Positions 43,050 to 51,850 of a stretch of 64,000 bases of DNA are shown piece after piece (within the stretch, counting starts at the first letter, position 1; every line of letters begins with the position of its first letter). This stretch comes from Bacillota bacterium (lineage in GTDB: Bacteria; Bacillota; Clostridia; Christensenellales; UMGS416). The position numbers and the translations under genes are program-made. The notes beneath the pieces are model-generated. The model saw nothing but the letters and a program-made list of their open reading frames with translations. It searched no databases and was not told the DNA's origin. The stretch lies in assembly GCA_023421955.1 (NCBI GenBank), contig JAEZSE010000024.1:62001-126000 (forward strand), given 5' to 3'.

Positions 43050-43358
43050 GTTCAAGGTGCATGTACTGGATATTGAACGTGCTACGGACGTATTCACAGC
43101 CATTGCCGGATGAATCAAGCTCCGTTCACTACAGATGTGAGCCAGCGGGCAAACGGGCTGGATATGGAGACTTTACGGAATACCAGAGAGTGAAAAGAAG
43201 AAAAACCATTGATATGTTGTGTATTATTGCATTTGTAAATCTGAAGAATAACAAATAGTGAAGGATACCTACCGGCTATTGAAGGCTGGATCTCTAACAT
43301 TCTGTATATAATGCTTAAATTAGCCATATAAAAATATTCAGATTAACCCACACAACAC

Positions 43359-43412
43359 TTGACATGGAAGATTCTGTATGTTTTAATATTGACATGAATA
43401 GTTAACGTAAAC
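43359..43412 (+). promoter_or_regulatory. Promoter and LacI-type operator-like site, copy 1
   Basis: TTGACA (43359-43364), 17-base spacer, TTTAAT (43382-43387), then GTTAACGTAAAC (43401-43412), a near-palindrome around a central CG as in LacI/GalR-family operators, placed just downstream of the start point. The same arrangement recurs at 46704-46757. Confidence 0.7.
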
Positions 43413-43486
43413 CATATTCTCTTGGTGCTACTTTATGTATACCGGTATCAATCGCTTAGCGGACAGAACTGACAATAACGTGGGTT

Positions 43487-43634
43487 GCTCTCGAGACGAT
43501 GAACCCGAACTAGTCGATCTATGAAGCGCTCAACCCCAGCAGCGAGAGCCCGATGAAGACCATTGACGGCGTGGCGGATGACAGCCGCCATTCCGACACC
43601 CAGCTCGACCGCATCCCCATCAAGGATTGTTGAT
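43487..43634 (+). pseudogene. Coding-like relic, unassigned
   Basis: In one frame this GC-richer patch reads TMNPN, a TAG at 43530-43532, then SIYEALNPSSESPMKTIDGV and SRHSDTQLDRIPIKDC before TGA. It lacks a start and ribosome site, and its base composition differs from the AT-rich flanks, so it looks like the remnant of a larger gene. The family is not recognised. Confidence 0.35.
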
Positions 43635-43923
43635 TATGTTGGAACCGGGTTAGCGGTAGATCATCATGACTACTTCCAATAATGTGGGGGGTGGTTAAGT
43701 GACTGTGTCGTAGTATCTCTATTTATGCTTCGAATCACCCAGCTATTCTTGCAGCAAAAGGTTTATACAGAATGATTGAAACGGAAGTGGTGATTACAAA
43801 GAACCGCCCATTTTGTAAAGCGGTCCGCTTAACCACGTTGCATGCAAGGAACTCGGTTGAAACGGAGAACCACAACTCCAGAACAAAAGAGGAAAAAATT
43901 GTGTTATATGGAGGCATCGTGTC

Positions 43924-46410
43924 ATGTTGAAAAAACTAGGGCTACTATTACTTGCGCTGACTATGCTAACATCCGTGTATCCGGGAACAATTGCTTTTTC
44001 GGCTCCGGAAACAATAGCCACATGGAGGCAGGTAGACCCTGCTAATGTTCAGGTTGGCAGAAGCTATCTCATCGTGTCTGAGTACGGCGCGCTTACTAAC
44101 GCTCAGGCGACAATACAGACACCAGGCGACGTCACCGGCGACACTCAGATTGGCATGGCGTCCAAGCCTGTGACGATTGATGAAAACGGCTTGATCACAT
44201 CCGCAGTGACGGACGACATGATCTGGCAGTTTGGCCTTGGTGCAAACACTGCGGCGGCATCCGGCGGCCTTGGCGGAAGCAAAGGCTACTATTTATTGAA
44301 CAACGCTCCCGGCGCAGGCGGAGGCAAGGTGCCCCTGAGAAGGCTATCCAGCTTCAACGCACAGCATGCGCCCATCAACACGACCGACGCATCCATCAAT
44401 GGCAACCAGCAGAGCGTGTTGCTGCATGTTCTGGATCAAGAGGAAGGCAAAGTAGCCCTGTACATTTGGGGTGGGAACAACCAGTGGAACTTTGCCCTGA
44501 CGAGTACGCCAGACGGCTTCACTGCCAAGAGCAGGGCGGCGAGCACGACGAGTGCGGCTCAACTACTTGAGCAGATGCAGATGTCACCGTCATTGCGGCT
44601 ATATGAACCAAACGTGAATGTGGGTCTTCAGTACTACATCATGACGTCATCCGGTGAGAACGGCAGCATTAGTCCGACCTCTCTGGCAGGCCATGTTTGG
44701 GTTAACGATGGCGCAAACGCGACCTTCACGTTCAACCCCGCGTTCGGGTTTGAAGTGGATAAGGTTACGGTTAACGACGCAGAAGTGGCTGTTACAGGCA
44801 ACACATACACAATAATGAATGTCACCGCAAGCGGCACAAAAATCCACGTGACATTCAAGCCTGATTCACGCGCTACGGTTGTACCTTTCACAGTGTATAA
44901 CGACATATTCTCTGTCGGAAATGTCACGACAGCGGCCATTATCGACCTTGGCGAAGGCAAAGCGGCAAACCTTGCCGACCTGAGCGCCGACATGTTCACG
45001 GCGACCGCCAGGACCACAAGGCTGAATGGCCGGGACGTGATTTTCAACGGCTCCCGCAATATCACCAGAGTATATGTAAACAATGAGCCCAAGCCGCTTG
45101 GCTACATAACGCCCGCACCGGGATCCGGCGACCTCGTAACAAATACGCCCGCGAGCGGTCGCTACATCATCGTTGAGTTTGAGTTCTGGAATGCCAATGG
45201 CTATACGTCCGGCGCAATGGTTTCGGGCTCCCTGCAAAACGCATACTCGGCGATCCTCAATTACCGCGTCAACGCTGATCGCGTGATCAAGCTGACAGAC
45301 GGCACTGCCATAATCCCGAGATTCACTCAGGCATCGGTAGTGAACCCGGCGCTCGACAAGTTTGTCCCGGACAAAACGAACCCGGGCGGCACAGGCAGCA
45401 TGGACATCCTGGTTTCGATCGACGAGTCCTGGAAAGACCTCGGCCCTCTCCCGCTGTTCATCTACAACCATGGCGGCGGCCGCGGCGGCTCTGCGGGGGA
45501 CTACTTCGCGCCTATGCAAACTGCGAACGGCGCAGCCGTGCTATCCAAGCTCCAGCTGATGAACCCCGGCAAGTACAACGCGCACATCATCGCGACGCAG
45601 AACCACTCGGACAATCAGACCAACAACGCGGCTCTGATTGCATACGTGAAGAAACTGGCCGCTGAGGGCAAGGTGGATCTGAACCGTATCTACATGTCCG
45701 GCTTCTCGATGGGCAGCATGTACACAGTGGGATTCTTTAACCGCAATCCTGAGTTCCTCGCGGCAATCGTTCCGCTTGCAGGAGGCAACTTGCCAACCGA
45801 GGCACAGCTTAGGCAGAACCCCGAGTACACACACACTGCCATATGGGCGCATACACATAAGAATGACTTCATGGGTACCACTTGGACGAATTATTTCTCA
45901 ACAGGCGCCGGCGGCATCGGCTTGTATGAAGATGCAAACGTGACGGTTCTGGATACCAACCAAGCCTTCAATTTCCCATACTACGGCTTTGACTGGACGC
46001 CGCACGAAACCGAAGCCCAGGTGTACAGCAACCTGATCGGCCAATCAAACGCCCTCCACAGATTTGGCCCAAGCCACGAAAAGTACGCAGACAAGAACAT
46101 CTTTGATTGGATGTTCGCACAGTTCAGGTCCGAAAATAGGATTGGCGACCTGAAAGAGATGGTTGCAGGTCTGAATCTTAATGGTGGCAATAAAAACGCT
46201 CTGACGGTCAAGCTGGATCAGGCATCGAAATTGCTGGCGAATACGAAGGAAGACAAATCGGCAGAAGCGATCACAGTTCTGAACGGCTTTATCAACCAGA
46301 TAAATGATTTAGTCGCAGAGGGCAAACTGACTGAGGAGCAGTCTGTCGAGCTGATTTCCGCTGCAGAAGAGACGATCAGATATATCAACTATATGATTAA
46401 ACTAAGGTAG
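43924..46410 (+). CDS. Secreted esterase with C-terminal FIMAH-like domain
   Basis: 828 residues with a signal peptide (cut near residue 26). After a large beta-rich N-terminal region (about 30-500), the esterase domain resembles the PHB depolymerase/CE1 alpha/beta-hydrolases: oxyanion loop YNHGGGRGG, nucleophile S595 in GFSMGS, then HTHKND and DWTPHETEAQ as Asp/His candidates. Residues about 750-828 resemble the FIMAH helical domain of secreted proteins. It probably removes ester groups from plant polysaccharide outside the cell. GGAGG precedes the ATG; terminators at 46444 and 46492. Substrate unproven. Confidence 0.75.
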   Translation: MLKKLGLLLLALTMLTSVYPGTIAFSAPETIATWRQVDPANVQVGRSYLIVSEYGALTNAQATIQTPGDVTGDTQIGMASKPVTIDENGLITSAVTDDMIWQFGLGANTAAASGGLGGSKGYYLLNNAPGAGGGKVPLRRLSSFNAQHAPINTTDASINGNQQSVLLHVLDQEEGKVALYIWGGNNQWNFALTSTPDGFTAKSRAASTTSAAQLLEQMQMSPSLRLYEPNVNVGLQYYIMTSSGENGSISPTSLAGHVWVNDGANATFTFNPAFGFEVDKVTVNDAEVAVTGNTYTIMNVTASGTKIHVTFKPDSRATVVPFTVYNDIFSVGNVTTAAIIDLGEGKAANLADLSADMFTATARTTRLNGRDVIFNGSRNITRVYVNNEPKPLGYITPAPGSGDLVTNTPASGRYIIVEFEFWNANGYTSGAMVSGSLQNAYSAILNYRVNADRVIKLTDGTAIIPRFTQASVVNPALDKFVPDKTNPGGTGSMDILVSIDESWKDLGPLPLFIYNHGGGRGGSAGDYFAPMQTANGAAVLSKLQLMNPGKYNAHIIATQNHSDNQTNNAALIAYVKKLAAEGKVDLNRIYMSGFSMGSMYTVGFFNRNPEFLAAIVPLAGGNLPTEAQLRQNPEYTHTAIWAHTHKNDFMGTTWTNYFSTGAGGIGLYEDANVTVLDTNQAFNFPYYGFDWTPHETEAQVYSNLIGQSNALHRFGPSHEKYADKNIFDWMFAQFRSENRIGDLKEMVAGLNLNGGNKNALTVKLDQASKLLANTKEDKSAEAITVLNGFINQINDLVAEGKLTEEQSVELISAAEETIRYINYMIKLR

Positions 46411-46443
46411 TCATATAGGAATCTTCAAGATGTCAAACAGGCT

Positions 46444-46469
46444 GCATAGAATATCCTCATATTCTATGC
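46444..46469 (+). terminator. Hairpin after esterase 1
   Basis: GCATAGAATAT (46444-46454) / ATATTCTATGC (46459-46469), perfect 11-bp stem with a CCTC loop but without a T-run. Confidence 0.55.
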
Positions 46470-46491
46470 GGCCCATTCCAAACTGTCAAAG

Positions 46492-46526
46492 AACCCGGTT
46501 TGCACACGAAAGCAAATCGGGTTTTA
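46492..46526 (+). terminator. Rho-independent terminator after esterase 1
   Basis: AACCCGGTTTGC (46492-46503) / GCAAATCGGGTT (46512-46523) with one G-U pair, followed by TTAG. Confidence 0.75.
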
Positions 46527-46703
46527 GTATTGCCAACGGGTTTGATTAAGGTCTGCACGGTTACCTAGAAGGCATCCCTAAAAGATCAAAACAGGTAAGG
46601 ATAACTACTTACCATCGATGGTGAAAATCTTAAAATCTCAAAATATATATGTAAAATGCTTAAAATTGTCGCAAAAAAATAATCAAATTGATTCATACAA
46701 TGC

Positions 46704-46757
46704 TTGACATGGAAGAATATGCATGTTTTAATAAGTATACTAATAGTTAACGTAAAC
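46704..46757 (+). promoter_or_regulatory. Promoter and LacI-type operator-like site, copy 2
   Basis: TTGACA (46704-46709), 17-base spacer, TTTAAT (46727-46732), and GTTAACGTAAAC (46746-46757). Between the copies the -35, the GGAAGA and ATGTTTTAAT parts and the whole ATAGTTAACGTAAACCAT block are conserved. Confidence 0.7.
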
Positions 46758-47073
46758 CATGCTTTGAAAATTGCTGCTTAAGGTCTCTTGGTTATTGTTC
46801 AGCCCGCCTGTGACCGGATTATGAGTGTCATTTCCATGTAATGTTACGGCCAAAGATGTAGTAATGTATTTATGATAAAGGAAATAATGAGGAATATCAT
46901 CAATATTGCCTTCAACTACTCTGAGGATATGCTGGAGGATGTGGTGTAGACGGGTCGAGTAAAATCGGCGTGGCCGCTCTTGCTTGGTCCTGATTCTCTA
47001 AGTTAGGAGGTGTATTTTGCCATTCAGCCACCATTGACAATGCCTGTATCAAAATGTAGAGAGGATGTAAGAA

Positions 47074-49749
47074 ATGAAAAAAAGTCTGTTAGCGGTTCTC
47101 ATGGCTGTCATGATGATGCTCTCCTTCATGCCTGCGACTTATGCAGTTGAATCCGAACCTACGAACGTTACCTACGATTTGCTGACCATCAACTGGATTA
47201 TGCGTGAGCGCGTGGTCGCAGTAGTCTTCGACGCTGGCGCTGAGATTGCCACCAGCTCGCTGGCCAAGGATACTTTTACTGTCCATTGCCTGAACAACAA
47301 CGCTGCCGGTGTGAAGGTTAACGAGGCTGACCGCAACATTGCAAGGGTCTACGCCAGCAGCACGCCCGAAATGCTCGATCCGTTCCAGAGAGATTTGCCG
47401 GCCGAGCTCCCCGCGTCTGGCCGGTATGTCATCGTTGAACTGGTTTTCTGGCCGATCGCCCAGGCGACCGCCGCCTCAACTGGTAACGACAGCATCGCCT
47501 TCAAACAGGTTTACACGGTTACCCAGAACAAGGCTTTCAACACCGTCGGCGGTGCTGCGATCGACCCCGGAGACATCAATTACATCCAAGGTCGCACCAT
47601 CAACGATGTGCTTGACCGTTTTGAGTATGGTGAGGCTCAGGTCGGTACGAACAGCCCGACCAAATACAGGCTGTTCAGGCCGGATGATGTCAGCAAACGT
47701 CAGCCGCTGGTCGTCGTGCAGCACGGCGGAGGGCAGGGCACCGACAACGAGTGCCATCTCCGTTTCCAGAACAACTCTTATTTTGCCTGGCCTGAATCAC
47801 AACAGGAGCATCCCTCCTACGTGCTGATGCCGGCGAATTGCACGACTGCTGCGGGTTTCGACAACATCAAGAGCGTGATTGACAAGATGGTTGCGGACGG
47901 TCTTGTGGATCCTGACCGTATCTACATCACCGGTCACTCCATGGGTGGCACCGCCACCTGGAACTTTGTGGCGCGCTATCCCAAACTGTTCGCGGCGGTA
48001 GCCCCGCTCTCTACCGCTTTTGCCGTCACTCTGAATGCAGATCTCTTAACTGCTCTTCACGACGTGCCGATTTGGGAGTTCACTACGCAGGGTGACTCGC
48101 AGGGCACGGGAGCCGTAAACATGAACAGAAATTACGGCTCGATTTTGGGCAACTACAAGTACACCTTGCTGCCGCATAACAATATCCTGGAATACAAGGG
48201 CATGTGGTACTCCACCCCAGGCGATGCCAACACTCCCGGCAAGCACGGCGCCTGGCTGATCGCTTACAATTACTATGGCTGGAATGACCTTCCCGAAGCC
48301 CAAGAGTATCCGCACCTTGTCGACACCGAGCGCGGCCGGCTGATCGACTGGATGTTCGCCCAGGATAAAGACGAATTCGTTGACCCGGTGGAAGCCAAAT
48401 TCGACCTTCTCACGCGCAACTGGGTCATGAATGAGCGCATTGTCGCGGTAGCCATCGACATGGGTATCAACGTAGACGGTAGCTCCCTCAACCCTGACAC
48501 ATTCAGGGTCTACGTGGAAAACCGAAATCCCAATAACAACAACATTGAGGCAGCCCAGTCCCTCTTCCGCACAGTGAGTAAAGTCTACGTGAACTCCGCC
48601 CCCAAGCAGACTGAAAACCCCCCGGAAAGCGGCCGGTATGTCATCATTGAGATGCCGTACTGGAATTACAACGTCGGTGCGGTAGCCGGCTCCAGGGTGG
48701 CTTCGGACAGCTACAAGTACATCGTGAACTACACGATTTACCAGGACAAGAACATCAAGTCCGCAAAAGGAGAGACATACACCTCGGAGGACGTTACATA
48801 CGTCCAAGACGCTGTCATCAACGAGCTTCAGGATCGGTTTGCACGCGTCATGGCCGGAACGACCCCGGTCAGACTGTTTGCCCCGGACGATACCAGCAAA
48901 CCCCAGCCCCTGGTTCTGCTGCTCCATGGCAGCGGGCAGGGCAGCGGCAACTTTGACGCGCAGATGAGCTTCCAGAACAACCTCTACTTCGCCTGGCCCG
49001 AAATTCAGAAGGATTATCCCTCCTACGTGATGATTCCGGCGGCATACCCCACCAACAGTTGGGACGCCACCAAGATCGACAACCTCAAGGCATTGATCGA
49101 CGAAATGGTTGCGGACGGCCGTGTCGATCCGGATCGCATCTACATCACCGGTTCCTCAATGGGTGGCGGCGGCACCTGGAGCTTCATTCAGCGGTATCCC
49201 AAATACTTTGCGGCTGCGGCACCCTGCTGCGCAGGCGCCGGCGGGATGACAGTGGAGTCTGCCAAATCTCTTGGCAAACTGCCGATCTGGTTCTTTTGTA
49301 ACGTCAACGACTTTACCTACGGGGGCGTAATGGCCACCCACAACAACTTCAGCCAATACTTCAAAAAATACAAGCTTACCCTTGTTGAGAAAAACATCGT
49401 TCCGGAACTGGGCCCTGATTACGTCAACGCGCCGCACGCCGTCTGGCTCATGGCTTATAATGTCATTGACGACACCGAGCGTGGCACACTGATCGAATGG
49501 ATGTTTGCTCAGCGAAGAGTCAAATTGATCAGCGCCACACCGACTGCGTCGGTTGAAAAACAAATAGGCAACATGAACAGTTTGACGATTGTTGTCACGG
49601 AACAGTATTCTGATGACTCTGTGGAAACGATCACAGCAACAGTACAGATTGAGAACAACGCAGCCGGTACCTTTGAGGTTGGCGATTACAAGGTGTATGT
49701 GGACACCCAAGGCAACACGAAGATCCGAGAGTGCTATATTGTGAAGTAG
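47074..49749 (+). CDS. Secreted tandem esterase, two catalytic modules in one chain
   Basis: 891 residues: signal peptide (cut near 25), module 1 (about 30-435), module 2 (about 440-815), then a small beta domain (820-891). Each module has its own beta region followed by an esterase: HGGGQG / HGSGQG oxyanion loops, S289 in GHSMGG and S695 in GSSMGG, H391 in KHGAWLIAYN and H788 in PHAVWLMAYN. FQNNxYFAWPE and VDPDRIYITG occur in both, showing internal duplication. Related to PHB depolymerase/CE1-type esterases; both triads look intact. Substrates probably ester groups on plant polysaccharide. Its promoter region duplicates that of the preceding esterase. Confidence 0.8.
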   Translation: MKKSLLAVLMAVMMMLSFMPATYAVESEPTNVTYDLLTINWIMRERVVAVVFDAGAEIATSSLAKDTFTVHCLNNNAAGVKVNEADRNIARVYASSTPEMLDPFQRDLPAELPASGRYVIVELVFWPIAQATAASTGNDSIAFKQVYTVTQNKAFNTVGGAAIDPGDINYIQGRTINDVLDRFEYGEAQVGTNSPTKYRLFRPDDVSKRQPLVVVQHGGGQGTDNECHLRFQNNSYFAWPESQQEHPSYVLMPANCTTAAGFDNIKSVIDKMVADGLVDPDRIYITGHSMGGTATWNFVARYPKLFAAVAPLSTAFAVTLNADLLTALHDVPIWEFTTQGDSQGTGAVNMNRNYGSILGNYKYTLLPHNNILEYKGMWYSTPGDANTPGKHGAWLIAYNYYGWNDLPEAQEYPHLVDTERGRLIDWMFAQDKDEFVDPVEAKFDLLTRNWVMNERIVAVAIDMGINVDGSSLNPDTFRVYVENRNPNNNNIEAAQSLFRTVSKVYVNSAPKQTENPPESGRYVIIEMPYWNYNVGAVAGSRVASDSYKYIVNYTIYQDKNIKSAKGETYTSEDVTYVQDAVINELQDRFARVMAGTTPVRLFAPDDTSKPQPLVLLLHGSGQGSGNFDAQMSFQNNLYFAWPEIQKDYPSYVMIPAAYPTNSWDATKIDNLKALIDEMVADGRVDPDRIYITGSSMGGGGTWSFIQRYPKYFAAAAPCCAGAGGMTVESAKSLGKLPIWFFCNVNDFTYGGVMATHNNFSQYFKKYKLTLVEKNIVPELGPDYVNAPHAVWLMAYNVIDDTERGTLIEWMFAQRRVKLISATPTASVEKQIGNMNSLTIVVTEQYSDDSVETITATVQIENNAAGTFEVGDYKVYVDTQGNTKIRECYIVK

Positions 49750-49765
49750 CTCTCAGCAAACGAAC

Positions 49766-49794
49766 GGGCGGGCATGCCATCGCTATGCCCGCCC
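49766..49794 (+). terminator. Hairpin after the tandem esterase
   Basis: GGGCGGGCAT (49766-49775) / ATGCCCGCCC (49785-49794), a very stable 10-bp stem, no T-run. Confidence 0.6.
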
Positions 49795-50150
49795 GCAAAC
49801 TGAAGATAAACCCCTAGAAAATCGGTGGGCCGCCGTATCCAATGTCAGCGGCGGTTGGTTCGTTTTATCTGATAATTGGGGATAAAGGTCATGCTGTCTT
49901 GAACTCACACAGGGAGCCCTATACGCTCCCTGCAAGGTTATGTTGGCTTATTGCATGTGTTTAGTTATGTGAAGTCATGCGTCTTTCGGATTCAGATAGT
50001 ATCGTCTAGACTGCTTAATCGCTCATATTCCGATATGAAATGAAGATTTATTTTCAAATGGGGTAGGAGGTGTGTGTTCTCGTCGAAAGTTATGTTAGAG
50101 ACAGTATCTTAAATTTTGCTTTTGTTTGGTTTCCATTCTTTCATATGAAA

Positions 50151-50184
50151 ACCTCCTGTTGGCATAATGCTTACAACAGGAGGT
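50151..50184 (-). terminator. Terminator of the minus-strand GH4 gene
   Basis: ACCTCCTGTT (50151-50160) / AACAGGAGGT (50175-50184). On the minus strand the stem is followed by TTTTCAT. It could also act weakly on plus-strand transcripts. Confidence 0.7.
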
Positions 50185-50250
50185 CTTATATATTATCAGT
50201 TTTGGAGTAAGGTCCACTGGTGGAAGCCTCTATATGGCCACCACCGAAAA

Positions 50251-51585
50251 TCAATCAGCGCACTTCTCTATGACTACACCATCGTTCATCCAACTCAGGC
50301 AATCGCCCTCGGCTTCCCACATACGCGCGAACATTTCGCGGATCTTCGGCAGAGAGACCAACGCGGCCACGTTGGGATCCAGCGCCACGGCATAGAATGC
50401 CTTTTCCTTATCGCGCTCCAGCAAGGCTTCCACTGCTAGTTGCACACAGGTGGCGCATGCCTGATCCAGGCCGGCCAGATGAGTGGGCAGAGCGCCTTGG
50501 GCGGTGCCGTGCACGCCGTGGCGGTCAGCAAGCGCGGGCACTTCCACACACAGCTTTTTGGGCAGGTTGGAAATAAGGCCGTCATTCATGATGTTGGCGT
50601 TGAAGCGGTACGGTTTGTCGGTCAGGATGGCTTCCATGATGCTGATGGTATATTCTCTGGAAGACACCAGATCGCCGCCCTCCGGCTTCATCCAGGGGCG
50701 GAAGTTGACCTGCTGGGCAGGACGGGGGCTGCTAAACAGCCGCGTGCGCAATTTGTAATACTCCATGAGCTCGGGGGTGCGGCGGAAATAGGGCATATAC
50801 TCGCTGTCATGGTGGTTGCTCTCGGTAGGGAACACGCCGAACTGCTTGTAGATTTCGATGCGAACAAGCTCTTTGTCTTTAAACTTCATCGCCTCTTCGT
50901 CGGTTCGCTCTAGGGCCTTATCCAACAGCGGATAAAGGCTCTCGCCGGTGTCCACGCGCTTATAGTCCAAAAACCAGGCCAGGTGGTTGATGCCAACGCA
51001 GCGATAGGCCACCTCTTCCCGCTTCACTCCTAAGAACCCATTCAGCTCATCGGAGCTCACATGCACGCCGTGGCAGATGCCCACGTTTTTGATGGATGAG
51101 CCAAGTGAGTGTATCATCGTCAGGCCCACCATGGGGTTGGTGTGGTTCAGCACCAGGGCGTTTGGGCAGAGTTGCTCCATGTCTTTGCAGAAAGCCAGCT
51201 GAGAAGGGGCAGTGCGCAGCAGGCGGAAGGTGGCCCCTACGGAATAGGTATCGGCCACAGATTGCTCTATACCATATTCACGGGGGATGCTTAGCTCCTC
51301 CTCAAATGGATGGCCGAAGTAGGAGCCGCAGCCAGCCGCAATGGCGGTGATGACAAAGTTGGAATCCTTGAGGATATCCCTGCGGTTGGTTGAGTAGATC
51401 AGCTTGGTAGGCAGGTTGTGCCGATCGATCGTTGCCTGCACAAATTGTACGACCTCCATCAGGCGGCCTTCATGGATGTCACAGAGAGCCAGAGTGCAAT
51501 CGCGCAGAACCGGACTGCACAGGATGTCAAGACTCAGGCGGCTTCCAAAACCGCTGCCGGCACCAATAAAAGAAATCTTCAACAT
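50251..51585 (-). CDS. GH4 glycosidase, CHGV type (alpha-glucuronidase/galacturonidase-like)
   Basis: 444 residues. NAD-binding SFIGAGSGFGSRL at the start, LNHTNPM, CHGVH and VGINHLAWF are GH4 landmarks; the Cys and His here hold Mn2+ and NAD+ starts the redox elimination mechanism. In GH4 the four-residue motif tracks specificity, and CHGx is that of uronosidases, so an alpha-glucuronidase or related acid sugar activity is suggested. Cytosolic. AGGAGGAA precedes the ATG; divergent from the second GH4 gene. Confidence 0.85.
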   Translation of the reverse strand: MLKISFIGAGSGFGSRLSLDILCSPVLRDCTLALCDIHEGRLMEVVQFVQATIDRHNLPTKLIYSTNRRDILKDSNFVITAIAAGCGSYFGHPFEEELSIPREYGIEQSVADTYSVGATFRLLRTAPSQLAFCKDMEQLCPNALVLNHTNPMVGLTMIHSLGSSIKNVGICHGVHVSSDELNGFLGVKREEVAYRCVGINHLAWFLDYKRVDTGESLYPLLDKALERTDEEAMKFKDKELVRIEIYKQFGVFPTESNHHDSEYMPYFRRTPELMEYYKLRTRLFSSPRPAQQVNFRPWMKPEGGDLVSSREYTISIMEAILTDKPYRFNANIMNDGLISNLPKKLCVEVPALADRHGVHGTAQGALPTHLAGLDQACATCVQLAVEALLERDKEKAFYAVALDPNVAALVSLPKIREMFARMWEAEGDCLSWMNDGVVIEKCAD

Positions 51586-51850
51586 AGCTGGTTCCTCCTA
51601 CAAATAATTTGATAGCTAATTTGTATACTACATCAGTTTGTTTGTGGTTTCCAATATATATTCGTTATACTTGTATAATCAACCGCTATATTAGGTTCAG
51701 CGCACCACAACGGACCTTAGCACGTACTTGAGATAGATATTCAGCTGACTCTGTTGATGGTTATCTTAAATTTGTCTATAATAACCATTGCACCTATACT
51801 ATATATATAAACAGTGGCTCAGCGGTCTAATTAATGAAGGTGAGATGCGT
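51586..51850. other. Divergent promoter region between two GH4 genes
   Basis: AT-rich 265 bases. The plus-strand promoter is listed separately. On the minus strand TTGGAA, 18 bases and TAGTAT (about 51650-51621) may serve the other gene. Confidence 0.45.
51754..51782 (+). promoter_or_regulatory. Promoter of the plus-strand GH4 gene
   Basis: TTGATG (51754-51759), 17-base spacer, TATAAT (51777-51782), about 69 bases before the start. Confidence 0.75.

Larger units (their letters stand above)
43051..43923. other. Long regulatory gap before the first esterase
   Basis: About 870 bases without an intact gene. It holds a 170-base region (43256-43425) duplicated before the second esterase gene, its promoter and operator-like site, and a GC-richer coding-like relic (43487-43634). 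The remaining 290 bases to the start codon would be untranslated leader if the promoter at 43359 is used. Confidence 0.6.
46411..47073. other. Gap between the two esterase genes
   Basis: 663 bases: two hairpins at the left, then the duplicated regulatory region (46587-46765) and about 310 bases of leader to the second esterase start. No gene; short frames such as 46888-46947 have no ribosome site or family match. Confidence 0.6.
49750..50250. other. Gap between tandem esterase and GH4 gene
   Basis: 501 bases with three hairpins: 49766-49794, 49911-49931 (AGGGAGC / GCTCCCT) and 50151-50184. No gene recognised. Confidence 0.5.

Noticed and set aside
48046..48927. 293-codon minus-strand frame inside the tandem esterase
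   Set aside because: No motifs or ribosome site; opposite of two clear catalytic modules.
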